Origin: Algicola sp.
GTDB lineage: Bacteria; Pseudomonadota; Gammaproteobacteria; Enterobacterales; Alteromonadaceae
DNA length: 38,864 nt
Direction of reading: 5' to 3'
NCBI GenBank assembly: GCA_013216025.1
Contig: JABSOG010000013.1
Location: 1 to 38,864, forward strand
Shown here: positions 1 to 8,142 of the stretch, piece after piece
Numbering within the stretch: position 1 is the first letter of the stretch
Layout: the number at the start of each line of letters is the position of its first letter
Notes under the pieces: model-generated
What the model was told of the DNA's origin: nothing
What the model saw: the letters and a program-made list of their open reading frames with translations, nothing else
Databases searched by the model: none
Made by a program: the position numbers and the translations under genes

Positions 1-1092
1 GTCATCATCAACATTAATGGTGATCATATCTTCGGTTTGTTGCACCGTCACCTGACACAAGGCTTTTGAAAAGCGACCAGCATTGCGTAAAATATTCGCC
101 AATGCCCGTTGAATAAGGCGATCGTCTACCATCACCTCGTTATCTTCGTCGAGTTCAAAAGCAAAATCAATGTCAGGATAAAACGAGGCCACCTTGTCGA
201 TACTTTCTTGAACGATGCGACTGACCGCCACCGACTCAAGTGCCAGCTGGTTGTTCATGTGCTTGATGCGCGAATAACTCAACAGCTCTTTAACCAAATC
301 GTCGAGTTCTTCAATACCATGAGTGAGGCTGTGCACCATTTTAGCCTGCTCTTTGGGGTCGCCTTCGGCAATCATCTCTACCGCAAACTGCATACGGGCC
401 ATCGGGCTGCGAAACTCATGCGCAACACCATGCAACAAGTCCCGTTGTGACTCAATGTGCATTGTATTGCTTTTTTCGAGCTGCTTATGCTCGGTATTGA
501 TGCTGTCAATCAGGCCGTAAATTTGCTCAAGATGGCTGTCTTTTTCCCGTTCAATCTTGTTGGGATTTTTACTCAACCCGCACAACGCCTTGAAAATGCG
601 TTCAACATGCTGGCCAAAAGTCAGGTAATAAAAAATAACAATGAAAGTCGAACCGAGGATAGAGGCAAAAAAGGTCGCCCATTCAATAATATACTGGTGC
701 CACGAACTCAGTACCAAAGGGCCAAGTATAAAGACATGATTATCACCCAACGGCAAATAGATATGCGGCGTGTTGGGGTCGACTACCCCGTTGCTAGAGA
801 TGGTATCAGAGATATAGTCCAATACATTGGACGGTAAATCTTTTGAATCTCGGGTGTAAACCATTGAACCTGCGCGGTATTGCACCCCCAATTCATTGCC
901 TATCGTATTCCATTCCTCAGGTACGGCCTTGCCCAGTCGTGCGCGGCTGACATCTAGCGCATCTTTGTACAGTAATTCTTTTTGTTCATAAACGTAGGTG
1001 TCCAGACTATCATAAATCCAGCCATGCAACAGCCCTGCCATGAGCAGATTGGTACAAAGCATCAGCATGAAAAGATAGGGCAAGCGGATCAT
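1..1092 (-). CDS. rstB: RstB-like sensor histidine kinase, C-terminus cut by window edge
   Basis: Inner-membrane histidine kinase, read on the minus strand from ATG at 1092 and still open at position 1, so 364 residues are visible. Seen: a hydrophobic N-terminal segment (about residues 4-24), a periplasmic stretch of about 110 residues, a second membrane segment (about 140-157), then a HAMP/coiled region and a HisKA motif HGVAHEFRSP with the phosphoacceptor at H225. The N box (NILRNAGRFSKA) follows; the G boxes lie outside the window. It starts 3 nt after the stop of the RstA-like regulator, so the two are almost certainly co-transcribed and form a pair. The RstB name rests on the partner's similarity to RstA and on general layout. 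A CpxA-type kinase is the main alternative. Confidence 0.88.
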   Translation of the reverse strand, partial: MIRLPYLFMLMLCTNLLMAGLLHGWIYDSLDTYVYEQKELLYKDALDVSRARLGKAVPEEWNTIGNELGVQYRAGSMVYTRDSKDLPSNVLDYISDTISSNGVVDPNTPHIYLPLGDNHVFILGPLVLSSWHQYIIEWATFFASILGSTFIVIFYYLTFGQHVERIFKALCGLSKNPNKIEREKDSHLEQIYGLIDSINTEHKQLEKSNTMHIESQRDLLHGVAHEFRSPMARMQFAVEMIAEGDPKEQAKMVHSLTHGIEELDDLVKELLSYSRIKHMNNQLALESVAVSRIVQESIDKVASFYPDIDFAFELDEDNEVMVDDRLIQRALANILRNAGRFSKALCQVTVQQTEDMITINVDDD

Positions 1093-1095
1093 AAT

Positions 1096-1818
1096 TTATT
1101 TCGCTAACAAATAACCAACGTTTCGAACGGTTTTGATAATTGACGGGTCTTTGGGATCGTCACCCAATTTTTTACGCAAACGCGATACGCGTAAATCGAT
1201 AGAACGGTCGACACCGTCATATTCAAGTCTGAAAATCTGCATATGCAAATCGTCACGACTGACAATGGCACCGGCATTTTGCGCCAACAACCATAACAAA
1301 TCGTATTCTGCACTGGTCAGGTTGACTTCACTGCCGTCAATCAATACCCGGCGTTTGTCTGCCTCGATGCACATGCGACCTTCATTATACAAAGTGGTTG
1401 AAGAGTCTTCGCGCTGGGCCAAAATGCTCTGGCGTCTTAACTGGGCGCGAATATGAGCCAGCAATACCCGAGGTTTAATCGGTTTGGCCAGATAATCGTC
1501 GGCACCCACTTCAAGTCCAGTCACTTCGTCAATGTCGTCATCCAACGCCGTAAGCATGATGATTGGACCAAGATACAAGTCTCTGACTTCTTTACAAATA
1601 GTCAAACCATCTTTGCCCGGCAACATCAAATCTAACACCACCAGCGAAGGTTTCTCTTGATCAATGCGATCGATAGCGCCATCACCCGTATGTTCGATAG
1701 CCACAGTAAAACCATTATTGCGCAAGAACTTGGCAATTAAATCAGTCAGTTCAACATCATCATCAATCAACAGAATTTTATCTTGTACCGCCATACTCAC
1801 ATCAACATAGTCATTCAT
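1096..1818 (-). CDS. rstA: RstA-like OmpR/PhoB-family response regulator
   Basis: DNA-binding response regulator of 240 residues. The receiver domain spans about residues 13-125, with acidic residues D19/D20, phosphoacceptor D63 in VVLDLMLPGKDG and the conserved K112 in the YLAKP motif. A winged-helix OmpR-type effector domain covers about 145-238 and ends TVRNVGYLLAK. The receiver resembles E. coli RstA around LDLMLPGKDGLTIC. It is expected to be phosphorylated by the kinase encoded immediately downstream and to bind direct-repeat sites. The start at 1818 gives an N-terminal extension; an ATG nine codons in (MAVQDK) is also possible, and neither has a strong ribosome binding site. It is 23 nt downstream of the small exported protein gene. 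Confidence 0.9.
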   Translation of the reverse strand: MNDYVDVSMAVQDKILLIDDDVELTDLIAKFLRNNGFTVAIEHTGDGAIDRIDQEKPSLVVLDLMLPGKDGLTICKEVRDLYLGPIIMLTALDDDIDEVTGLEVGADDYLAKPIKPRVLLAHIRAQLRRQSILAQREDSSTTLYNEGRMCIEADKRRVLIDGSEVNLTSAEYDLLWLLAQNAGAIVSRDDLHMQIFRLEYDGVDRSIDLRVSRLRKKLGDDPKDPSIIKTVRNVGYLLAK

Positions 1819-1841
1819 AATTACTTCAAGTTACCTTATTA

Positions 1842-2168
1842 TCATGATTTATCAAAGAATTTAATCGGATTTAACAGTTTTAACCCATCAATGCGGCGAT
1901 ACTCGGCAAAATCAACCCAAACCCGGAAAGACCCCCGTCGGCAATGGTCTGCTTTAACCCGATATATCGCCAATTCGTTATCCTTTAACGTCAGGGTAAA
2001 AGAATCAGCATTGGTGCAGCCATTAGACAGCACCTGAATGCGAATATTGCCCTTGTTCAGTACAATGCCAAAAAGGGGTTCTAGTTCTTTTTGCGTAGCT
2101 GCGCTACTCACTGCCAGCCATAGACACGCACCTGCCATCAGGCGGTATAATGTACTGTTTCTTTTCAT
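1842..2168 (-). CDS. Small exported protein of unknown function
   Basis: A 108-residue protein with an N-terminal signal peptide (hydrophobic run about residues 9-22, likely cleavage near SSAA-TQ). The mature domain of about 84 residues has two cysteines (in SNGCTNAD and KADHCRRG) that could form a disulfide in the periplasm. Start choice is firm: a strong AGGAGG lies just upstream of ATG 2168. It is the first gene of a likely three-gene operon with rstA and rstB-like genes, so it may be an accessory or target protein of that system (inference). I do not recognise the family. DUF3019 proteins, often found beside RstA-like regulators, were considered, but their motifs are not evident here. Confidence 0.75.
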   Translation of the reverse strand: MKRNSTLYRLMAGACLWLAVSSAATQKELEPLFGIVLNKGNIRIQVLSNGCTNADSFTLTLKDNELAIYRVKADHCRRGSFRVWVDFAEYRRIDGLKLLNPIKFFDKS

Positions 2169-2219
2169 CGGATCTTCCTCCTGTAAAACGACTCCATTAC
2201 ATACAACTGAACTTAATTT

Positions 2220-2247
2220 AACCTATTAATGAATTAAAAACAGTCAA
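2220..2247 (-). promoter_or_regulatory. Possible promoter of the small exported protein-rstA-rstB operon
   Basis: Read on the minus strand, TTGACT (2242-2247) is separated by 16 nt from TAGGTT (2220-2225), about 50 nt upstream of the ATG at 2168. The -35 is good and the -10 is poor. Confidence 0.35.
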
Positions 2248-2323
2248 ATAGACACCTTAATTAGAAAGGATTAGAGGCATGAAAGGTATTGTTATTGTGT
2301 AGGTAGATTGTACGGGAACATGG

Positions 2324-2344
2324 CGGAATGTATCGGAATGTATC
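2324..2344. promoter_or_regulatory. Tandem 10-bp direct repeat, candidate OmpR-family operator
   Basis: CGGAATGTAT occurs twice back to back (2324-2333 and 2334-2343), followed by C. OmpR/PhoB-type regulators such as RstA bind direct repeats spaced about one helical turn. The site lies in the divergent gap between the rstA operon and PSK1, so it could serve either. The link to RstA is inference. Confidence 0.4.
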
Positions 2345-2410
2345 TTTTAAGGTATATCTCGATTTTACGGTGGCCACGTTGTTTGTGCCCACGCGTGAGT
2401 GAATAAACAG

Positions 2411-2452
2411 GTCTACACTCAGTCCAAACAACCAACAATAGAAACTAAAAAC
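2411..2452 (+). promoter_or_regulatory. Leader of PSK1 with the shared GTCTACACT motif
   Basis: GTCTACACT at 2411-2419 lies 33 nt before the ATG and is followed by an A-rich leader. The same arrangement precedes PSK4 (23467) and, less exactly, PSK2 (14584). TACACT could be a -10 element, but no good -35 is visible here. Confidence 0.35.
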
Positions 2453-5400
2453 ATGCGCCTGATTATTAGTTTGTTTATATTAATGTTAACCTTTATTTAC
2501 CCGTTAAATACCCTAGCATCTGGCCCTTCAATCCGTTTTGATCATTTGTCGATTGAAGATGGTCTGTCACAAAATTCGGTTATGAGTATCCTCCAAGACC
2601 ATCAGGGCTTTTTGTGGTTTGCCACCCAAGATGGCCTTAACCGCTATGACGGTTACAGCTTTAAAATATTTCGTCACAACCCAAATGATCCCCACTCAAT
2701 TTCAAGCAATCTTATCACCACACTTTTTGAGGATTCAAAAGGCAGGTTGTGGATAGGCACTCACGGTGGTGGGATCAACCGCTTTAATGCCAATACCAAG
2801 CGTTTCGACCGTTTTAAGCATGATGACTCAGACCCGAAAAGCTTAAGCAATAACAACATCAGGTCAATCATTCAAGGCAGCAAAGACCGCTTTTGGATTG
2901 GCACCATCGGCGGTGGGTTAAACCTGTTCAATGAGTCATCAGATCAATTCGAACACTTTCGTCACGATGCCAATAGCCCTGGCAGCTTAAGCAATGACAG
3001 TGTATGGGCCTTGCTAAAAGACAGTCGAGGCGACCTTTGGGTTGCTACAGACAATGGATTGGATAGATTACCAACCCCGAGCTTGTTAAAAAATAAGCGC
3101 ATATTGCAACAAAGTTTTGTTCATTATAAACACAATGCAACAAACATCCACAGTTTGAGTCATAACCATGTACGCAAGTTACTTGAAGATAATAGAGGCA
3201 TGATTTGGGTGGGCACAAAGAACGGATTAAACAGATTTGATGTCAAGACCCAACAATTCCGCCAATTTAAACACCAAGAGCCTAATATCAGTTCAAGTTT
3301 AAGTCACAATGAAATTGGCAGTCTACTTGAAGACAACTCTGGCACACTTTGGATCGGCACCAGTGGCGGCGGCTTAAACCGCTATAATTCGCAACAGGAT
3401 AACTTTGTCCATTTTACCCACCATGCGACTAACCCCAACAGTTTAAGTGATGATTTCATTTGGTCTTTGCATGAAGATAATCAAGGCGTACTGTTGATTG
3501 GCACTAACTCTGCAGGCATAAATAAACTTGATGACAAAGCACAACGATTTGGCCATTTTAATCACCAACCGTCAGACCCACGCAGCTTAGGCCATAGCAA
3601 CATCAAAGCCATTTACAAAGACAGTAAAAATACACTATGGATCGGCACTGACAATGGTTTAAACCAATATTCCGATAAATCGCATTCATTCACCCGCTTT
3701 GACCTACAAACTTTAAGTGATAAATTGATAAGCGCTATCCACGAAGACAGTAGTGGTTTGCTTTGGGTTGGTACCCATGGTAACGGTTTAGCCAGCTATG
3801 ATGTCAATACCGGGCAATTCAAACATTTTCAATATAAAACAACCCATCCAGACAGCATCAGTAGTAATTTTATTTCGGCTATCTTTGAAGATTCAAAAGG
3901 CGCATTGTGGATAGCCACATATGGCGGTGGTGTTAATAGATACGATAGAAAAAACCAAAACTTTGAACATTTCAAAAACACTCAAAGCAACGCTCACAGT
4001 CTGAGCCACAATATAGTTAGGACCCTCTTCGAAGACTCAAAGGGCCGGTTTTGGCTTGGTACAGATGAGGGGTTAAACCAGTTTGAAGCAAAAACGGGGC
4101 AATTTATCGTTTATAAGCATCAAGCTGACATACCCGGTAGCATAAGTCTTAACAATGTGACCTCTATAACCGAGGGCCAAAACGGCCTGCTTTGGCTCGG
4201 TACCTATGGCGGCGGGTTAAACAAGTTCGACACCCAAACAAAACATTTTGACCACTACAATGAAACAGACGGTTTGGCCAACAATGCAATTTATGGGGTA
4301 ATCCAGGACAAGTCAGGTCAACTTTGGCTTAGCACCAACAATGGCCTCAGTAGGTTTAATCCGAGCAATGAAAGCTTCAAGAATTATGATGTCAACGACG
4401 GTCTGCAAAGCAATGAATTTAATGTAGGTGCCTATTTTCAAAGCGCTGATGGTGAGTTATTTTTTGGTGGTATCAACGGCTTCAACCGGTTTTATCCTCA
4501 AAACATTGTCGATAACACCCAAACGCCTACCGTGGTCTTAACCGACTTTTTGCTGGCCAATAAATCAGTGCTCATAAAACCCGATAGCAAGACTAAAAAA
4601 CAAGGTGTATTCACACTGACAAAGGCCATTAACAAACTCGAACACCTTACCCTTGGTTATAGACAAAACCTAATCACCTTCGAATTTACCGCCTTACATT
4701 TCACCAACCCAATGAAAAACCAGTATGCCTATCAACTCATTGGTCAAGATCAAGACTGGATTTATACCGATGCCAGACATCGCCGCGCCACCTACAGCAA
4801 TTTACCTGCGGGAGACTACACCCTGCGCATAAAAGCCAGCAACGCAGATGGCTACTGGAACGAGCAAGGCAAAACATTAAAAATCACCGTTGAACCACCA
4901 CCCTGGCTCACTTGGTGGGCCAAATTACTTTATGCGTTAGTGATAATGACCCTCATTTATGCTTTTGTTCGCGCTCAACGTAAAAAGGTGCACTACGAAC
5001 GAGCAATCAACCTACGACTGACTCAAGTAGACAAACTCAAAGATGAGTTTTTGGCCAATACATCACACGAATTGCGCACGCCACTGAACGGCATTATTGG
5101 TCTGGCCGAGTCGTTGATGGATGGCATCGCAGGACCCCAATCAAAAATCGGCATTCATAACCTCAACATGATCGTGTCAAGCGGCAAGCGCCTGTCGAAT
5201 CTGGTCAACGATATTCTCGATTTCTCTAAACTCAAAAATCGTAATCTAATCTTAGACACTCGCTCGGTAGATTTGCACAGCATGACTGAAGTCGTATTAG
5301 CACTGTCTCGCCCCTTGTTGGGCCATAAAAAAATCGAACTGCTAAACAACATCAACAAAGCATTGCCCGGTGTTTTGGCCGACGAAAACCGTTTAATGCA

Positions 5401-7063
5401 AATTTTTCACAACTTGGTGGGCAACGCCATTAAATTCACCGAAGCAGGCAAGGTAACCGTATCAGCCATCGAAACCGCCCAAGAGATCACTATAAGCGTG
5501 ACCGACACCGGTATTGGCATAGATAACAAACACTTTGCCACCCTATTTGACTCGTTTGAACAAATCGAAGGCGATACCCAACGCTCACAAAGTGGCACCG
5601 GTTTGGGCTTATCTGTTAGCAAACAGTTGGTTGAATTGCATGGTGGAACGATAACAGTCGAATCCCAATTGAACCAAGGCTCAACCTTTAGTTTTAATCT
5701 GCCCATCAGCGATGAAAAGCCGCAGCCCAACGAACTGGCCAATCAATCAATCGCCCGGTTACACGCTTTTGAAAACGAAGAGGTTGTAGCCGATGAACCT
5801 GAAGTGCTGCAAACAACACCATTACAAAACCAATCACAAAACCAATGCCGCATATTACTGGTCGACGACGAACCCATTAACCGCCAAGTATTAAACAATC
5901 ACCTATCACTGCAAAACTACGAATTGATAGAAGCCTCGGGCGGGCACGAAGCGTTGCAAGCCATCAAGGATAATGGTCCGTTTGATTTGATATTACTCGA
6001 CATAATGATGCCCAAAGTCTCGGGTTATGAGGTGTGCAGCAAACTACGCGAAACCTACCCCGCCAACGACTTGCCAGTGATATTCTTAACCGCCAAAAAC
6101 CAAGTCGCCGACATGGTGCAAAGCTTTGCCGTGGGTGCCAACGACTACCTAACCAAACCGGTCAGCAAACAAGAACTGCTCACCCGGGTAGAAACCCACC
6201 TTAAATTTTTAGACATTCACCGCAATTTAGAAGGCAAAGTGCTTGAGCGAACAACCCAGCTTGAGCAAAATAATAAAGCACTAATCGACACCCAACAACA
6301 GCTAATCCAATCAGAGAAAATGGCGGCACTGGGCACCCTCACCGCAGGCGTAGCCCACGAGATCAACAATCCCAATAACTTTGTCCATGTCAGCAGCCAA
6401 AATCTTGCCGCTGATTTAAGCAAAACCCAACAGTTTTTCATCGATTTGGCAGGCGACGAAGCCGACGAAGACATTCTCGCCAGCTTCAAGCAACAATTCG
6501 CTCCGCTCGATAATCACCTCGACACCATTAAAGACGGTTCAGAACGAATCAAACTCATCGTGCAAGACTTACGCGCCTTCACCCAACTTGATTCAGCCGA
6601 ACAAAAAACAGCCAAACTAACCGACTTGCTACAATCGACCATAAATCTGGTCAGCACCCAATATCAAAAGATCACCACGTTTGTCACCGACTTCAAAGAC
6701 CAACCTGAGTTGTATTGCTTCCCCGCGCAGCTTAACCAAGTCTTTATGAACCTGATAGTCAACGCCTGTTATGCCATCGAAACAGCCCAACAAGATACAG
6801 ACAACAAAGGCGAAATCGTCATTGGTTGCCGTTTAATTGATAAAGAAATTGAGATCACCATTAAAGACAACGGCTGCGGCATGAACGAAGAAACAAAAAC
6901 CAAATTATTCGAACCGTTTTACACCACCAAAGCAGTCGGCGATGGCACCGGGTTAGGTTTGTCGATATCGTTTGGTATTGTGCAAAAGCACGGCGGAGAG
7001 ATTTGGGCAGAATCGGAGTTAGGGGTTGGCACGACTTTCTTCGTCAGGCTTCCTACGCGTTAG
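2453..7063 (+). CDS. PSK1: periplasmic propeller sensor, kinase-receiver-kinase hybrid without DNA-binding domain
   Basis: A 1,536-residue membrane sensor. In order: signal peptide (about 1-22); 14 blades with LWIGT-GGG-type motifs (about 27-690), enough for two seven-bladed Reg_prop propellers; Y_Y_Y domain (about 725-815); one membrane helix (about 820-840); coiled coil; HisKA with H872 in [12 protein letters not shown]; HATPase with [12 protein letters not shown]; receiver with D1183; a second HisKA with H1302 in [12 protein letters not shown]; and a second HATPase ([11 protein letters not shown]). It has no output domain, so phosphate or a signal must pass to another protein. I chose ATG 2453 rather than an in-frame GTG at 2399 because the signal peptide begins there and the upstream DNA resembles the PSK4 leader. 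The sensed ligand is unknown. Confidence 0.93.
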   Translation: MRLIISLFILMLTFIYPLNTLASGPSIRFDHLSIEDGLSQNSVMSILQDHQGFLWFATQDGLNRYDGYSFKIFRHNPNDPHSISSNLITTLFEDSKGRLWIGTHGGGINRFNANTKRFDRFKHDDSDPKSLSNNNIRSIIQGSKDRFWIGTIGGGLNLFNESSDQFEHFRHDANSPGSLSNDSVWALLKDSRGDLWVATDNGLDRLPTPSLLKNKRILQQSFVHYKHNATNIHSLSHNHVRKLLEDNRGMIWVGTKNGLNRFDVKTQQFRQFKHQEPNISSSLSHNEIGSLLEDNSGTLWIGTSGGGLNRYNSQQDNFVHFTHHATNPNSLSDDFIWSLHEDNQGVLLIGTNSAGINKLDDKAQRFGHFNHQPSDPRSLGHSNIKAIYKDSKNTLWIGTDNGLNQYSDKSHSFTRFDLQTLSDKLISAIHEDSSGLLWVGTHGNGLASYDVNTGQFKHFQYKTTHPDSISSNFISAIFEDSKGALWIATYGGGVNRYDRKNQNFEHFKNTQSNAHSLSHNIVRTLFEDSKGRFWLGTDEGLNQFEAKTGQFIVYKHQADIPGSISLNNVTSITEGQNGLLWLGTYGGGLNKFDTQTKHFDHYNETDGLANNAIYGVIQDKSGQLWLSTNNGLSRFNPSNESFKNYDVNDGLQSNEFNVGAYFQSADGELFFGGINGFNRFYPQNIVDNTQTPTVVLTDFLLANKSVLIKPDSKTKKQGVFTLTKAINKLEHLTLGYRQNLITFEFTALHFTNPMKNQYAYQLIGQDQDWIYTDARHRRATYSNLPAGDYTLRIKASNADGYWNEQGKTLKITVEPPPWLTWWAKLLYALVIMTLIYAFVRAQRKKVHYERAINLRLTQVDKLKDEFLANTSHELRTPLNGIIGLAESLMDGIAGPQSKIGIHNLNMIVSSGKRLSNLVNDILDFSKLKNRNLILDTRSVDLHSMTEVVLALSRPLLGHKKIELLNNINKALPGVLADENRLMQIFHNLVGNAIKFTEAGKVTVSAIETAQEITISVTDTGIGIDNKHFATLFDSFEQIEGDTQRSQSGTGLGLSVSKQLVELHGGTITVESQLNQGSTFSFNLPISDEKPQPNELANQSIARLHAFENEEVVADEPEVLQTTPLQNQSQNQCRILLVDDEPINRQVLNNHLSLQNYELIEASGGHEALQAIKDNGPFDLILLDIMMPKVSGYEVCSKLRETYPANDLPVIFLTAKNQVADMVQSFAVGANDYLTKPVSKQELLTRVETHLKFLDIHRNLEGKVLERTTQLEQNNKALIDTQQQLIQSEKMAALGTLTAGVAHEINNPNNFVHVSSQNLAADLSKTQQFFIDLAGDEADEDILASFKQQFAPLDNHLDTIKDGSERIKLIVQDLRAFTQLDSAEQKTAKLTDLLQSTINLVSTQYQKITTFVTDFKDQPELYCFPAQLNQVFMNLIVNACYAIETAQQDTDNKGEIVIGCRLIDKEIEITIKDNGCGMNEETKTKLFEPFYTTKAVGDGTGLGLSISFGIVQKHGGEIWAESELGVGTTFFVRLPTR
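5016..7055 (+). repeat. Paralogous cytoplasmic module, copy 1 (PSK1)
   Basis: This segment encodes HisKA-HATPase-receiver-HisKA-HATPase. Long stretches are nearly identical at DNA and protein level to 21450-23435 (PSK3) and 26126-28175 (PSK4). For example, the receiver from ILLVDDEP to the KPVSKQELL region differs by only a few residues. This indicates recent duplication or gene conversion. Confidence 0.8.
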
Positions 7064-7212
7064 TTCATCACTTACGCCCCCCGCCTCAGCAAGCAATCAG
7101 TCCTCAAAATACTGAAATCAGGCTCAATTTTTCAAATTTGGGCCTCAACAATCCGCTACACTAGATACCTCTTACTATTACCATTATCAACGACCTAAAA
7201 GGCGAGCTGTTC

Positions 7213-7974
7213 ATGAGGACAAACCTAATCAACGGATTCAAACAAATAATACTGACAGTCATGTTGGTTGCTAGCACCAATGCACTGGCCGGCAATCCAG
7301 TAGTTAAAAGCGCACCAGCCACATTTAAGTTCAACGACAACGAGCAACACAAATTTCTCGACCAACATAAAACAGCGATCAAAACCATCACAACCGACAC
7401 CCTGATCAAAATGCGCAAATTGATGCCAACATTGGCGTCGAGTATTCAATTTACAATCAATATCATCGACCGCGATTTATCTATGGTTAACGGCACCACG
7501 GGTCGCGCCGACAGACCAAACGAAATAGAAATCAGCTTATCTTCCCGCTACAAAGGCGGACTAGATCAAGTCATCAAAGACGGCTTTGCCGTCACCCTCT
7601 TTCACGAATTGCACCACACCGTGCGGGGCTGGACCATCTATGGCAATAAGTTTGACCAAGGCATTGATATCGCCACCATCAACGAAGGCCTTGCCGATGT
7701 TTTTGCCGAAATTCAGGCAGGCCACCCCCACGGAAACTATACTGACGTCGTCGACTTTGAGGCGTGGACCAAAGAAATTTTGGCTCTGCCCAAAAATGCC
7801 AATTATGGAAAATGGATGTTTGCACACCCCGATGGACGAGAAGCCATCGGTTACCGTACCGGTGCTTATTTGGTGAAAAAGGCCATGAAGGCGTCAAACA
7901 AAGACATTCTTGCGCTGAGTAAAATGTCAATAAAAGCGATTTATAAACTGGCGGGATTTGAGTTCACGCCTTAA
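7213..7974 (+). CDS. Exported DUF2268-type zinc metalloprotease
   Basis: A 253-residue protein with a signal peptide (about 1-26, cleavage near NALA-GN), so periplasmic or secreted. The catalytic zinc site is HELHH at 131-135 (HExxH: H131, E132, H135), with a likely third ligand E158 in NEGLADVFAE. A C-terminal GYRTGAYLVKKAM segment fits the glycine-tyrosine motif of DUF2268 (YjaZ-like) predicted zinc proteases. AAAAGG lies about 10 nt upstream of the ATG. It follows PSK1 by about 150 nt on the same strand. Its substrate is unknown. Linkage to PSK1 may mean that its peptide products are sensed or that it is a regulatory target; both are inferences. Confidence 0.8.
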   Translation: MRTNLINGFKQIILTVMLVASTNALAGNPVVKSAPATFKFNDNEQHKFLDQHKTAIKTITTDTLIKMRKLMPTLASSIQFTINIIDRDLSMVNGTTGRADRPNEIEISLSSRYKGGLDQVIKDGFAVTLFHELHHTVRGWTIYGNKFDQGIDIATINEGLADVFAEIQAGHPHGNYTDVVDFEAWTKEILALPKNANYGKWMFAHPDGREAIGYRTGAYLVKKAMKASNKDILALSKMSIKAIYKLAGFEFTP

Positions 7975-8024
7975 CGCACGATGCATAAAACGGTGGCGTT
8001 GGAGGGCATGTAACTGTGACCAAG

Positions 8025-8065
8025 AAATACCAGAAACATCCATTTAATGGAAGTTTCTGGTATTT
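8025..8065. terminator. 41-bp near-perfect palindrome between convergent genes
   Basis: Arms AAATACCAGAAAC (8025-8037) and GTTTCTGGTATTT (8053-8065) are perfectly complementary. They enclose one A/A mismatch and an inner TCCATT-T-AATGGA. It lies between the metalloprotease and the convergent AbiEii gene. A bidirectional terminator is the simplest reading, but the stem is AT-rich and has no clear T-tract, so a protein-binding site or a repeat element is possible. Confidence 0.55.
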
Positions 8066-8142
8066 ATGAGAAGAAACATTGATAAAAACAATCGACAATC
8101 ACTCTACACAAAGGTCTACTTTTATTATCCTTTGTGTAATGC

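Noticed and set aside
109-837. Plus-strand open frames in the first 850 nt
   Set aside because: They are shadows of the RstB-like kinase, which reads cleanly on the minus strand with HisKA and N-box motifs.
1842-2168. Assignment of the small exported protein to DUF3019
   Set aside because: The position next to rstA is suggestive, but the cysteine and tryptophan pattern expected for that family is not visible, so it was left as unknown.
2399-2452. Earlier GTG start of PSK1 at 2399
   Set aside because: It would place 18 polar residues before the signal peptide, and the region resembles the non-coding leader of PSK4.
2520-4510. Regular repeats suggesting a CRISPR or tandem DNA array
   Set aside because: The roughly 144-bp periodicity encodes propeller blades (W-GT-GGG motifs). 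It is protein repetition with divergent DNA, and the same occurs in the other sensor genes.
7157-7162. TACACT as the -10 of the DUF2268 protease gene
   Set aside because: The nearest -35-like TTGGGC is only 13 nt away, too close for a normal sigma-70 promoter.
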